A stretch of DNA of 64,000 nucleotides from Lentisphaera araneosa HTCC2155 (GTDB lineage: Bacteria; Verrucomicrobiota; Lentisphaeria; Lentisphaerales; Lentisphaeraceae), in contig NZ_ABCK01000022.1 of NCBI RefSeq assembly GCF_000170755.1, forward strand, positions 23,881-87,880. The letters are read 5' to 3'. A program made the translations under genes and the position numbers. The notes under the pieces are model-generated. The model ran no database searches. It saw only the letters and a program-made list of their open reading frames with translations, and was not told the origin of the DNA. Positions 55,276-64,000 of this stretch are shown piece after piece; within the stretch, counting starts at the first letter, position 1, and each line of letters begins with the position of its first letter.

Positions 55276-55940
55276 AACAATTTTTATTTATCCTATGTTT
55301 TGGCCTCATGCTACAAGCACAGGATTTAACTTTAGGTGAGCCATTAACGAGTTCAAAAACGAAGTCAGTAGAGCCCAAAGTCGAAGAGCCAAAAGAAAAG
55401 GCCGAAGTCGAATCCACCGAAGCTAAAAAAGATGATTCAAAAGAAGAGTCTGATGCCAAAAAAGATGATTCAAAAGAAGAAGGCAAAGAATCTAAGGACG
55501 AAGCTAAAAAAGAAAAAAAGAAAAAGGTTCCCCTCAGAATTCAGTCGGAGTCCTCTAGTTATAATAGTAAAAAAGGTCTCGCCATTTTTAAGCGCAATGT
55601 CGTCGTTGAAGATGGTGACTTTTATCTTGAATGCGATGAAATGCATGTTTTCTACTCCAAAGCGACTAAAACCACTAAGGGTGGTATAGAAAAGATTGTC
55701 GCAATCGATAATGTCAAAATCCGCCAATCACCCAATACGGCGACGGCCACGAAAGCGGTTTACTTACTCAAAGATCAAACGATTACTTTAACGGGGACAG
55801 AAAAAGAAAAACCCGTACTCATTAGCGAAGATGGTCAAAGAATGAAATCTGATTTTTTCATTATTCATCGTGAAACAGAAACAATCGAATCTGGTCAAGT
55901 TACCATTGAAAGCGATGAAAGCTTAGAAAAGGCCAAGTAG
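55272..55940 (+). CDS. lptA: LptA-like periplasmic LPS transport protein
   Basis: 222 residues with signal peptide (about 1-16, MLQAQ). A highly charged low-complexity segment (about 37-83) contains two copies of KKDDSKEE. The OstA-type beta-jellyroll follows (LRIQSESSSYNSKKGLAIFK, VVVEDGDFYLECDEM, TLTGTEKEKPVLI). The charged insert is not typical of LptA. It starts within the lptC stop (ATGA) and ends over the lptB GTG. It is expected to bridge the periplasm in LPS export. Confidence 0.8.
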   Translation: MKQFLFILCFGLMLQAQDLTLGEPLTSSKTKSVEPKVEEPKEKAEVESTEAKKDDSKEESDAKKDDSKEEGKESKDEAKKEKKKKVPLRIQSESSSYNSKKGLAIFKRNVVVEDGDFYLECDEMHVFYSKATKTTKGGIEKIVAIDNVKIRQSPNTATATKAVYLLKDQTITLTGTEKEKPVLISEDGQRMKSDFFIIHRETETIESGQVTIESDESLEKAK

Positions 55941-56665
55941 TGGAATACATCATTAAAGCTGAAGGACTCGTTAAGGAGTATAAGAAAAAACGCGTTGTCA
56001 AAGGCGTTTCTTTTAAAGTCGAAAAGGGGCAGATTGTTGGCCTTTTGGGTCCTAATGGTGCCGGTAAAACAACTTCTTTTTACATGGTTGTGGGACTTGT
56101 TCGTCCAGAAGAGGGCAAAGTGCTCTTTAATGGCGAAAATGTCACCAAGCTTCCCATGTACAAACGCGCTCGTATGGGCATGGGTTATTTAGCTCAGGAA
56201 CCTTCAGTTTTTCGTCGTCTTACAGTGAAAGACAACATCATGGCGATTTTGGAAATGCTCAAGCTCGATAAAGCCGAGCGTGTGAAACGCATGCATAATT
56301 TGATTGATGAATTGGGCTTGGAAAAAGTTGCCGATCAAGCAGCCGTGACACTTTCTGGTGGTGAACGCCGCCGTTTAGAAATTGCTCGTGCTTTGGTCAC
56401 TAATCCAACTTTCCTGATGCTGGATGAACCTTTTGCCGGCGTCGACCCAATTGCTGTCAGCGAAGTTCAAAAAATCATTCGCCGTTTAAAAGATCGTGGT
56501 ATCTCGATTCTCATTACCGACCACTCAGTGCGCGATATGCTCTCTATTGTGGATTACGGCTACATCATGAATAAAGGTGAGCTTCTCACCGAAGGCACAA
56601 GTGACTTCCTCGTCTCCGACAAGGAAGCCCGCGAGATTTACCTCGGTTCAGACTTCGAAATTTAA
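55940..56665 (+). CDS. lptB: LPS export ABC transporter ATP-binding protein
   Basis: 241 residues starting at GTG 55940, which overlaps the lptA TAG by one base. Walker A GPNGAGKTT, Q-loop YLAQEPSVFRRL, signature LSGGERRR, Walker B FLMLDEPFAGVDP and H-loop ITDHSVRDML are present. The wording around them (NGAGKTTSFYMVVGLVRP, EPSVFRRLTV) is characteristic of LptB. It powers LPS extraction with LptF/LptG, which are not in this window. Confidence 0.96.
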   Translation: MEYIIKAEGLVKEYKKKRVVKGVSFKVEKGQIVGLLGPNGAGKTTSFYMVVGLVRPEEGKVLFNGENVTKLPMYKRARMGMGYLAQEPSVFRRLTVKDNIMAILEMLKLDKAERVKRMHNLIDELGLEKVADQAAVTLSGGERRRLEIARALVTNPTFLMLDEPFAGVDPIAVSEVQKIIRRLKDRGISILITDHSVRDMLSIVDYGYIMNKGELLTEGTSDFLVSDKEAREIYLGSDFEI

Positions 56666-56706
56666 TTTTTGTTTTAAATAAGTTAGTCGAGGTTTAAATA
56701 ACTTCA

Positions 56707-56831
56707 CGATTACCCATAAAGCGGGGCAAAGTCCCTAATCGCCTGGTCAATGAAAGGCATTTCCTTGCTGGGGGAGCTCGAGGGGGACAGCGTCCTCCTC
56801 GTATGGGTCGCATTATACCTGTGGGGTATCG
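56707..56831. mobile_element. Small non-coding dispersed element, copy B
   Basis: The core at 56709-56803 aligns gap-free with 1747-1841, keeping all three hairpins. The ends CGATTACCC and GGGGTATCG are imperfect terminal inverted repeats, and 12-bp direct repeats TAAATAACTTCA flank it (56695-56706, 56832-56843). Located between lptB and the convergent pseudopilin. No ORF. The rest of 56666-56899 shows nothing recognised. Confidence 0.6.
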
Positions 56832-56899
56832 TAAATAACTTCATAAACCTTAGAATCTAAAGTGAGCCTTATAAAGCTCTACTTGAGGATGAGGTGAAC

Positions 56900-57577
56900 T
56901 TATTTTTCGATGATGGCCAAGTTTTCACTAAGGACTTTATTGAATCCTAAGCCGTAGAGGACTTGTGTGCTACTATAGGCTTCAACATGTCCATCAACAA
57001 AAGCTACATTGGCTTTGTTAAGATGAAGTAAGTGAATTTTGCTCTCGTTTAAGTTTGAGATTGTTGGAGTGGGGGCTTTCCAGGGACCATGATAAGAATC
57101 AACTAGCAACCAGCGCTCGGTAGTTTTTTGACCATTTTTCCATACTCCCGAAACACCTGTTTTGGAGTTTCCGTTCAGTAGATGGATTTCTTCTGGATTA
57201 GCTGCATCACTTAATTGAGTCGTATTGGGAGCGCCATAAGCGACACGGTTATCATTTGCTCTCCGCATTGCGGCTTCTTCTTGTAGAGGGCATACAACAT
57301 TTTTTTTACTTCCACCAGACCAATAATCACTTAAAATTCGCTCGCTCCAGACTTTGGCTGAATCGGGGTAATGTTGCGAAATGCGACGGTTGTTAAAGTA
57401 GCCATCATGGTCATCCACCATGAATTGAATCATCGTGAAATTTTGTTTTATCTTGCTTTTACATGATGCTGCAGTTGCTTGTTTCCTAGTCTTCCCGAGG
57501 ACTGGAAGCAAGAGGGAAGTTAAGATACCGATGATCGCAACAACAACGAGTAATTCAATAAGGGTAAAACGTTTCAT
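56900..57577 (-). CDS. Pseudopilin (H-X9-DG type)
   Basis: 225 residues. [22 protein letters not shown] follows the leader MKR, and [14 protein letters not shown] has the H-X9-DG spacing. This copy is intact, unlike the frameshifted one 25 bases upstream. It ends the minus-strand operon that starts with the PLP enzyme at 63.9 kb and includes the DUF1592/DUF1552 pair. It probably forms part of an exported filament or surface structure; the role is unknown. Confidence 0.88.
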   Translation of the reverse strand: MKRFTLIELLVVVAIIGILTSLLLPVLGKTRKQATAASCKSKIKQNFTMIQFMVDDHDGYFNNRRISQHYPDSAKVWSERILSDYWSGGSKKNVVCPLQEEAAMRRANDNRVAYGAPNTTQLSDAANPEEIHLLNGNSKTGVSGVWKNGQKTTERWLLVDSYHGPWKAPTPTISNLNESKIHLLHLNKANVAFVDGHVEAYSSTQVLYGLGFNKVLSENLAIIEK

Positions 57578-57601
57578 TTTGATTCTCTCAATCTTTGTGA
57601 C

Positions 57602-58310
57602 TTAATAAACCTTTGAGCTCCAAAGGTAGTAATTGTTGGCAGTTGTTGTGGGCATATACATGACTTCGGCGTGGCCATCAGCTAGAATGACGGGATTTTT
57701 GAAACCATTTTTATGATGATTGGCATCGTATTGAACCCCGCCAGTTCTCTGCACGCCAGTGGTGGCTTCAGTAATGTTTCCTGTATTTTCAATAACGACA
57801 TTTGAGCCAGAGCCCATGGTGTTATGAGATTTGGCTTGTTCATTGATGAGGATTGTATTGGCTGGGTCGGGAAGGTCAATTTGATAGAGCGGGTTGTTAT
57901 AATCAAAAGTTCTTTTTGACCCACCAATTGAATAGCTATTGACTTGGTAAGTTCTTGGAATTCGATTGTCAATGAGACGTGTTACATCATCTAAGGGGCA
58001 TTGCCAAACTTTAAATGAGCCGCGATCAGTGGGGTTATGGGCTAACTTTTCAGCTTCTGTGAGGTCTATACCCATGTATGAGCTGAGGTAATCATCCCAA
58101 GCGTAGGATATGGGATTACGTCCAGGGGGGTACTGGCCATCATTGTCATCTAGATACATAGTCGGCTATATTAATTTGCTTCATATTATTGAGGCTTACC
58201 ATGACCTGAGATGTACGGCGAGCTTTGCCCAATACCGGCAAGAGAAGCGAGGCAAGAATCCCGATGATCGCGATGACAACTAAGAGTTCGATAAGTGTAA
58301 ACTTTTTCAT
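57602..58310 (-). pseudogene. Pseudopilin broken by a frameshift
   Basis: ATG 58310 gives [20 protein letters not shown] and a normal helix to KQINIAD, then VSR and TGA at 58148. The continuing family sequence [15 protein letters not shown] lies in another reading frame from 58159 on. One extra base near 58159-58168 (GCCGACTATG) would explain it. The downstream part is otherwise open to 57602 and has the family's HHKNGFKNPVILADGHAEV end. The ATG overlaps the stop of the DUF1552 gene (ATGA), so the gene was translationally coupled. Recent decay, slippage or a sequencing error are all possible. Confidence 0.82.
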
Positions 58311-59842
58311 TTTAGTTCCTCTATTTTTGTGATTTCAGTAATCATCCAGTGACCATTCTCATTTTTACCTTTGGCTTCGATATAGACGTCGCGTGTACAG
58401 TAGTAGGCGAGGTTAACTGAGTTGAAGTTTTTGAAAGCGACTTCGATCTTAACTGACTTGGCATTATCAACTTTCATCAGGTGAAGACGTGGCGTATCAA
58501 TATTGGGGCTTTGACGTAAGTTGCCCTGGAGTTTAATGAGACCATTTTCTTCTTTGATGAATTTAACGTACTGCTTGGTTTTGTAATGCTCGTACTGAGA
58601 GTCGGTGAGTCCTGACATGGTGTGCTTGTAGCCTTGGAAGTTATCAGCTTCAATGCCGTATTGCTTCAGTAAAGCCATGTGCAGGCCGCGGGGATCTTGA
58701 GCTTGGGCATGATTAACGTAGCGTCCTGTTTTGACGATATTTTTACCGCCACCAAAAACGGCTGGAATGCGACTGCCTGCATGAGTGTCGCTGTGTCCCA
58801 TACTGCTACCGTAGAATACAAGAGTATTGTCTAGTAAGGTGTCATTGCCATCTTTAAAGGATTTGAGTTTATCCATGAAATAGGCGTATTTTTGCATGTG
58901 CCAGTAATTGATTTTATTGAGTTTGGTAATGTTGCCAATGCTAAAGTTTCGGAAGAAATGCGATAGCCAATGATGCTGTTCATCCACTCCGAGGAAATCA
59001 AAAACGAGTCGGCTGTTATCATTGCCAAGCATATAAGTGCTGACGCGAGTTGTGTCAGTCCACAAAGCGAGCGCCATAATGTCGAGCATGGCGGTGACTT
59101 GCTGATCTAGGTTTGAACTTGCACCTGGGCGTTTGAATTTTGAAGTGTCGATGGAGCTTTGCTTCCCTTTTGCGGCAAGCGCAAGCTTTTTCTCTGTTTC
59201 TCTAACGATGGTGTAATACTCATCTAATGTTTGCGCATCTTCTTTTCCCACGCGACGTTTGAGGTGAGCGGTATTATCCCTAACTCCGTCGAGAATACTG
59301 CTCATTTCTTTGCGTTTAGAGGCACTGCTCATGGGGCTGCGGAAGAGTTTATCAAAGACGAGTTGGGGATCGCTTTCACGTGGGATAAAACGGCCTTTGC
59401 TATCGTATGAGATGTAGCTACAGTCGGGCTGATTAGTAAAAATCCCTTCAGTCGTTAATTCTAGTGAACGGACGCTTGTATCTTGACCAATTTTATCGGC
59501 GATGACTTGATCCACAGAGGCTCCTTTCGGGCGATTGTTGCCACAAAGAAAGTTCCAGCCATGATGACTAGCCTGGTGTTTATTACCAATATTGTCCATG
59601 ATGAGAATATCTTTTTTATGATGCTGAAGCGGACGCATGAGTGCGGACATTTCATAATCATTTTCTTTGCCATCATTAATGGCCCAAGTGGGCGGGTGAA
59701 CACCATTGGGTTTGAAGAGCGCTACAAAACGCTTTTTTTGTGCGGCAGATCCCTGAGATTTTGCCATGAGGTTAAGGTAGGGAAGCGGCATGGCAACTCC
59801 AGCACCTTTGAGAAGTGAGCGACGTGAAAGTTGGTAAGACAT
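58307..59842 (-). CDS. DUF1552 family exported protein
   Basis: 511 residues. [20 protein letters not shown] is a twin-arginine-type signal. Family features: [60 protein letters not shown] and [22 protein letters not shown]-terminal extension of about 90 residues (from about 425) is beta-rich and absent from the 402-residue paralogue at 47554. The gene follows the DUF1592 cytochrome by nine bases with AGGAG in between, the reverse gene order to the 47.5 kb pair. Reaction unknown. Confidence 0.87.
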   Translation of the reverse strand: MSYQLSRRSLLKGAGVAMPLPYLNLMAKSQGSAAQKKRFVALFKPNGVHPPTWAINDGKENDYEMSALMRPLQHHKKDILIMDNIGNKHQASHHGWNFLCGNNRPKGASVDQVIADKIGQDTSVRSLELTTEGIFTNQPDCSYISYDSKGRFIPRESDPQLVFDKLFRSPMSSASKRKEMSSILDGVRDNTAHLKRRVGKEDAQTLDEYYTIVRETEKKLALAAKGKQSSIDTSKFKRPGASSNLDQQVTAMLDIMALALWTDTTRVSTYMLGNDNSRLVFDFLGVDEQHHWLSHFFRNFSIGNITKLNKINYWHMQKYAYFMDKLKSFKDGNDTLLDNTLVFYGSSMGHSDTHAGSRIPAVFGGGKNIVKTGRYVNHAQAQDPRGLHMALLKQYGIEADNFQGYKHTMSGLTDSQYEHYKTKQYVKFIKEENGLIKLQGNLRQSPNIDTPRLHLMKVDNAKSVKIEVAFKNFNSVNLAYYCTRDVYIEAKGKNENGHWMITEITKIEELK

Positions 59843-59851
59843 AATTTTCTC

Positions 59852-61765
59852 CTATTCTACAATCATGCTAGTAAAAGCAGGGCTGATCACAACTTCGCGG
59901 ATAAGGTCGCGATAGCTGCCATCTGATTTGATCATTTTGTTTGAAATAGCGTCCACAATGGGGCGGTCGGGGGCTTCCATGCCTCTAGCGAGGGCATAGG
60001 TGTACATTTTTTTACTGATGTTGCGGATGATGTCCTCATCATAACGTTTCACAAGTAATTTTTTGAGTTCTGAAAAATCTTTAAACTCTCTGCCATCCGG
60101 AGTCATGCCAGAAGAATCAACTTCGGGGCTAGAAGGACGGAATTTTCCTGTGTAGTCATAGTTTTCGAGTCCAAAGCCAAGCGGGTCAATTTTTTGGTGA
60201 CAAATTGCACAGCTATCAGCGGCTTGGTGAAGTTTAAAGATTTCGCGGAAAGTAAGCTTTTGGCCCGGCTTCTGTTTGGGGATGGGCGGCACGTCCATGG
60301 GAGCTTCACCTAAATGATCGCCTAAAACTCTTTCGAGCACCCAGACGCCACGTAAAATAGGGCTTGTGCGTTTTTTGCCGCTGTACATAGATAGGATACC
60401 TGGCATGGTGAGGATGCCACCTCTGTTAGGGCTATTATCCAAGGTGATTTTACTATGATCCTGAACAATGACTTCTATACCTCTGCCTTTGGAGGTGTTT
60501 TTGATTTGTGCGCTATCCTTTTGATTATAGAAAGCACGTTGGAAGGGATTAGCAAAAGTGACATTAGAATCAATGAGTTCCATGAGTGGGCGATCGTCTC
60601 GTACGAGGTAATCCACAAAATGAATGGGTTGATAGAAACGAGCGTGAACTTGAGGCCATTTTGAAGAAGACTTCTTGATCTCGTCTAAAGCGAGCCACTC
60701 ACGAGCAAAAAGTTCTGTGAAAGTCTTAGAACGTTGATCATTAAGCATGCGGTCAACTTGCTTTAAGAGCACCTGCTTATTAAAAAGTTGCTTTTTCTGA
60801 GCGAGGTCGAGCAATTCCTTGTCAGGTAGTGTGCCCCAGAGGAAATAAGAAAGGCGCTGAGCGAGCAGGTATTGGCTGACGGGCTGCTTGCCTTTTTTAT
60901 TCTTGTTATAAGTTCCGTTATAGAGGAACTCAGGAGAAACTAAAAGGCTCTTAAGCTCTTTTTTGCAACTTTGTACAAGGGGTGTTTTTTTGGCTAGGTC
61001 TTTTTTGATTCTAGTAAAACTCATTTTGATCTGTTCATTGCAGTCACGAGTTTTAAAAGCTTGATAGGTAAAAGAAATAATCAGTTTCTTTGCGTGTATT
61101 GAGGTGAAATCACCTTTTATAGGACCTGTATACTTTTCGAGGTGTACTTTGTTTTTTGGATCAAAAAGTTCTTCAACGGCGGAGTTCGCAATGAAATTAT
61201 ATTTTTCCCATAGTGTACTGGTGATTGGTGCCTGAGACGTGTCGTTACTAAAACCACTTTCACCGGGAGGATCCGGGGGCATCAGTTTGAGGACGAGAGA
61301 GTTTTCGGTCACGGTCTCTGGAGTATCCGTCACACTAACTATTAAGTCAAAACCAAGTAAGGAACGCAGTGAGTTGCGGTAGTATTCAGTCGAGAGTCGC
61401 GTTAGGCGCGCTTTGGCAGGTGCCGCTTTGATATTGACGAACTTCTCTGTATACCAGTTCTTGATAAGATCAGTTTCAGCTACACTTGGATGAAGTTTTT
61501 CTTCTTCAGGGGGCATTTCTTTATGCTCAACGAGGTCGAGGACCTCTTCCCAAAGTGCGTGTTTTTGGTAAGCTTGTTCCATGTTACCAATCGCTTTGAA
61601 GTTCACTTTGCCTTTAATGGTGACTTCGCCATCAATTGTACCGCCGTGACATGATGTGCAGTACTTATCTAAGTAGGGCTTAACTTTCGTTCTAAAGGAA
61701 TCATTTTCTTCTGCGAAGAGCGCAAAAGAGAGCAGGAAGAATAGCAGTGTTTGAAGTCTGATCAT
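59852..61765 (-). CDS. DUF1592/DUF1588/DUF1585-type cytochrome c
   Basis: 637 residues with a signal peptide (about 1-19, FALFAEE). Heme motif C36TSCH sits at the mature N-terminus, then HKEMPPEEEK, the DUF1592 region (LAQRLSYFLWGTLPD), DUF1588 (NRGGILTMPGILSMYS) and a second heme motif C519AICH with QKIDPLGFGLENYD. This is the standard planctomycete architecture. Its start overlaps the SMP-30 gene stop (ATGA). Probably a secreted electron-transfer partner of the DUF1552 protein. Confidence 0.9.
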   Translation of the reverse strand: MIRLQTLLFFLLSFALFAEENDSFRTKVKPYLDKYCTSCHGGTIDGEVTIKGKVNFKAIGNMEQAYQKHALWEEVLDLVEHKEMPPEEEKLHPSVAETDLIKNWYTEKFVNIKAAPAKARLTRLSTEYYRNSLRSLLGFDLIVSVTDTPETVTENSLVLKLMPPDPPGESGFSNDTSQAPITSTLWEKYNFIANSAVEELFDPKNKVHLEKYTGPIKGDFTSIHAKKLIISFTYQAFKTRDCNEQIKMSFTRIKKDLAKKTPLVQSCKKELKSLLVSPEFLYNGTYNKNKKGKQPVSQYLLAQRLSYFLWGTLPDKELLDLAQKKQLFNKQVLLKQVDRMLNDQRSKTFTELFAREWLALDEIKKSSSKWPQVHARFYQPIHFVDYLVRDDRPLMELIDSNVTFANPFQRAFYNQKDSAQIKNTSKGRGIEVIVQDHSKITLDNSPNRGGILTMPGILSMYSGKKRTSPILRGVWVLERVLGDHLGEAPMDVPPIPKQKPGQKLTFREIFKLHQAADSCAICHQKIDPLGFGLENYDYTGKFRPSSPEVDSSGMTPDGREFKDFSELKKLLVKRYDEDIIRNISKKMYTYALARGMEAPDRPIVDAISNKMIKSDGSYRDLIREVVISPAFTSMIVE

Positions 61766-62646
61766 TTAGCACCTCTCACGGCCCAAGCGCGACCTGGACG
61801 TTCAACGCGAAAAGTTTCGATATTGCCACGGTCAGCAACGGTGACATAAGCGGTTTTGCCATCTTTTCCACCAAAGGCAATATTAGTTGGTTTTTCGCCC
61901 TTCAATTGAATAGTTTTGAGCAATTGACCTTGGGGACTGAGTTTTACGACGCAAGAACGACTCCAACGGGTGACATAGAGGTTGCCATCCACATCGCAAC
62001 GCATACCGTCTAGGCCACCATCTTTAAAGGAATGGAAGAGTCGTTTATTACTAATGTTTCCGTCTTGGCTCAAATCATAAACCCATATCTTGAGTTGTTT
62101 ACTCTCGTTAATGTACAAGCTTTTTTGGTCGGGGGAAACCTCTATGCCATTGGTGGTGCCCATATTTGTTTCAAGTAGAGTCACTTTTCCGTGAGTGTCA
62201 ATTTTCCACATTTGACCATCGCCTTTGGACCAGTTGGGGTCGCTAGCAAATAATATTCCATTATCCATGATCGCCAAATCATTAGGTTGATTCATTTTGG
62301 GCTCATGAGCAAAGACAGAGACCTTACCCTTAAGATCTGCCTTTAAAACATTGTGGCCGGTATAATCGGCAATAAACATTTCTTCATTTTGATTAAAGCG
62401 TATGCCGTTAGCTGTACTACCTTGAGGCATTTTGATAAAGACTGAGCCTTTCCCTTCCGGAGTCACTTTGCCAATAGTTTCTTTATAGTCATAGCTGACG
62501 GCGTAGAGGTCTCCCTGAGCATCAACTGCGGGCCCTTCAGCTTCTGCCGTAAAGCTTCCAGGCGCAGTAAAGTCAGTGCTTTGGTAGGTGCTGGAGCAGG
62601 AACAAATTCCCGCAGTAAGAGCTAATCCAAAGAGATTCTTAATCAT
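61762..62646 (-). CDS. SMP-30/gluconolactonase-like protein, probable lipoprotein
   Basis: 294 residues from ATG 62646 (GGAG seven bases upstream); an ATG at 62658 is less likely. The N-terminus has a hydrophobic signal ending AGICSCSS, in which the second cysteine could be lipidated (I-C-S-C, an imperfect lipobox). The body is a six-bladed propeller: EGPAVDAQGDLYAVSYD, NGIRFNQNEEMFIADY, QPNDLAIMDNGILFASDP, TNGIEVSPDQKSLYINES, DGMRCDVDGNLYVTRW, PTNIAFGG. The conserved N and D positions match SMP-30 metal ligands, so lactonase activity on a sugar lactone is plausible. Confidence 0.88.
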   Translation of the reverse strand: MIKNLFGLALTAGICSCSSTYQSTDFTAPGSFTAEAEGPAVDAQGDLYAVSYDYKETIGKVTPEGKGSVFIKMPQGSTANGIRFNQNEEMFIADYTGHNVLKADLKGKVSVFAHEPKMNQPNDLAIMDNGILFASDPNWSKGDGQMWKIDTHGKVTLLETNMGTTNGIEVSPDQKSLYINESKQLKIWVYDLSQDGNISNKRLFHSFKDGGLDGMRCDVDGNLYVTRWSRSCVVKLSPQGQLLKTIQLKGEKPTNIAFGGKDGKTAYVTVADRGNIETFRVERPGRAWAVRGAK

Positions 62647-63889
62647 TGTGAACTCCATTTAAGTGGTTAATTTTTTCAAAACGGCTTTCGATGAAATCGA
62701 TGACTTGATAATCATCATTAATAAGCGCAATTTGTGGCCACTTATCGAAAGTTAAACAGGGGTGAGAGATTCGGCAGCAGATGATATCGCCTACTTTTAC
62801 AGTTGATTCTTTGGGGAAATTCATGAAGGCATGCTGATCATTGAGGTCAGTAATTTGCCAGTTTTCATTGAGTTCGCTAAGTTTTTCTGTGGATGGACTA
62901 AAGAGCTCCTTTGGGAAGGGAAGTCCACTATCGAAAGAGACGTCTCTTTTGCCAATATTGAGTATGGCGAGGCCCGGTTCGGGAAGAGATTGCACATAAG
63001 TAAAAATCTCGATGGCGGATTCTAGGTCACCTGCAATAGTTCGGGCAAGTGGATCACGCGCTTTGAGCTGGTTTTGGAACTCACCATAAATTCCTGAGTC
63101 ATGGGAGATGTAACAGCCCGGACGAATAAGGAGTTCGTAAGGACTTTGTAGTTTAATCTTGCCAAGAATCTCAGCAACGCGATCAAAAAACACGGTTCCG
63201 CCACCAGAAAGTATAAGTTGCTCAACATCAAATAAACCGAGTTCCTCTACTCGCGCAGTGATTTTGGCCACATGATGAAGGAATTTATCCACATCGGGGA
63301 TGGGGTCGCAGCTATGGATGACGCCTTCGTAGCACTCGATGCCGGCAAGTTGGATATAAGGTGCAGAATATTTGATGTACTGAGCGAGTTCGATAACTTC
63401 TTTGCTGCTTCTCAGACCTGCACGTCCATGTGCGGGCGCTATTTCAATGAGCACTTGCAGAGGGGAGTTCAATTCCGCGGCTTGCTGATTGAGTTGGTCG
63501 ACGTTGTCTTGATTATCAACTAAGCAGCAGAATTCAAATTCTGAGTCGTTTCTAAGAAGCTGGATGATTGTTTGGATGTTGCCTTTGCCAACTAATTGAT
63601 TGGCCATGAGGATTTTGCGAACTCCGCAATCATAAGCAATTTTCACTTGATAGCTATTGGCTAGGGTCATTCCCCAAGCACCGTGGTCAAGTTGCATTTT
63701 AAAGAGCTCAGGGCACATGCTCGTCTTGCCATGGGGAGCTAGTTTCACATTTGCGGCATCCGCATAGTCTTGCATCCAACGACAGTTGTTGATGAGAGCG
63801 GAGTGATTGAGGGTCATAAGAGGCAGGCAAAAGTCTTCCTTTAAAAGGCTTTTGTAGCTTTCGCATGTTTGGGTTTCTGTACTTATCAT
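62639..63889 (-). CDS. DSD1/D-threonine aldolase-like PLP enzyme
   Basis: Start ATG 63889 with GAGG upstream; the TTG four codons earlier is rejected. 416 residues. The fold-type III alanine-racemase barrel begins LNHSALINNCRWM, with the PLP lysine in KLAPHGKTSMCP. GRAGLRS, LSGGGTVFF and RPGCYISHDSGIYG follow, and a C-terminal beta domain carries DQHAFMNF and RISHPCLTF, whose His-x-Cys matches the metal site of D-threonine aldolases and D-serine dehydratases. Expected to cleave or dehydrate a D-hydroxy amino acid. First gene of the operon. Confidence 0.88.
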   Translation of the reverse strand: MISTETQTCESYKSLLKEDFCLPLMTLNHSALINNCRWMQDYADAANVKLAPHGKTSMCPELFKMQLDHGAWGMTLANSYQVKIAYDCGVRKILMANQLVGKGNIQTIIQLLRNDSEFEFCCLVDNQDNVDQLNQQAAELNSPLQVLIEIAPAHGRAGLRSSKEVIELAQYIKYSAPYIQLAGIECYEGVIHSCDPIPDVDKFLHHVAKITARVEELGLFDVEQLILSGGGTVFFDRVAEILGKIKLQSPYELLIRPGCYISHDSGIYGEFQNQLKARDPLARTIAGDLESAIEIFTYVQSLPEPGLAILNIGKRDVSFDSGLPFPKELFSPSTEKLSELNENWQITDLNDQHAFMNFPKESTVKVGDIICCRISHPCLTFDKWPQIALINDDYQVIDFIESRFEKINHLNGVHND

Positions 63890-63919
63890 TTCTTGCCTCA
63901 ATCTACTTTTTAATACGAT

Positions 63920-63996
63920 ATGTTATAAAATGACATTAAGTTAACACGAGAGTTTGTATTAATCATGTATTTTTATTAAATGTTAGTTTATAACAT
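63920..63996. promoter_or_regulatory. Inverted repeat upstream of PLP-enzyme operon
   Basis: ATGTTATAA (63920-63928) and TTATAACAT (63988-63996) are perfect 9-bp inverted repeats in an AT-rich region starting 31 bases upstream of the operon's start codon. They may be paired operator half-sites or two copies of a GntR/LacI-type site; this is inference. Confidence 0.35.
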
Positions 63997-64000
63997 AAAT

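Overview
The window looks like a chromosome segment from a marine Lentisphaera-like bacterium (PVC superphylum). The grounds are gene content: eleven secreted formylglycine-type sulfatases, pseudopilins of the FTLIELL / H-X9-DG type, two pairs of planctomycete-type DUF1592 cytochrome c and DUF1552 proteins, an ECF sigma factor of the Rhodopirellula/Verrucomicrobium type with a FecR-like anti-sigma factor, and an LPS-export locus that implies a Gram-negative envelope. Base composition is moderate to AT-rich. The genus is an inference from gene content; no rRNA is present.

Region 1 (1-23 kb, all + strand) is a sulfated-polysaccharide catabolic locus. It has two FAD-dependent oxidoreductases (the first cut by the window edge), two GH88/GH105-like unsaturated glucuronyl hydrolases, seven sulfatases, two GH99-like proteins and a pseudopilin. 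No SusC/SusD pair, polysaccharide lyase or formylglycine-generating enzyme is visible. Region 2 (23.1-27.1 kb) holds a REP-associated tyrosine transposase (RAYT) between REP arrays of opposite orientation, then a minus-strand ECF sigma/anti-sigma pair and a repeat-rich spacer. A truncated copy of the RAYT 3' end with its REP flank lies at 3.45-3.86 kb. A bipartite promoter-like motif (CGGCAGGTTTT-N8-GCAAATTA-like) precedes the sigma gene, the 4.0 kb oxidoreductase operon and the 17.4 kb pseudopilin, which suggests that the ECF pair controls this polysaccharide locus.

Region 3 (27-34 kb) has a secreted propeller-like protein, a possibly structured non-coding stretch, the tmRNA gene with promoter and terminator, and a tightly overlapping minus-strand operon of three sulfatases with lysine-rich tails. 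Region 4 (34-43 kb) has an orphan N6-adenine methyltransferase whose 3' end runs over a tRNA-Tyr gene on the other strand, a NifA-like regulator without a GAFTGA loop, recQ, cvfB and an MMPL/RND exporter.

Region 5 (43-47 kb, minus) has an intact and a broken pseudopilin, a sulfatase and an inositol-monophosphatase-like enzyme. Region 6 (47.5-56.7 kb) has a DUF1552-DUF1592 pair, the minus-strand set membrane protein-rsmG-sfsA, and kdsB-lptC-lptA-lptB. Region 7 (56.9-63.9 kb, minus) is one overlapping operon: DSD1-like PLP enzyme, SMP-30-like protein, DUF1592 cytochrome, DUF1552 protein, a frameshifted pseudopilin and an intact pseudopilin.

Smaller items worth attention are a two-copy mobile-looking element with compensatory changes in its hairpins (1.75 and 56.7 kb), a second 71-bp dispersed repeat, a sulfatase that carries the leader and signal peptide of its GH105 neighbour, and lysine-rich sulfatase tails whose codons double as the ribosome binding site of the next gene.
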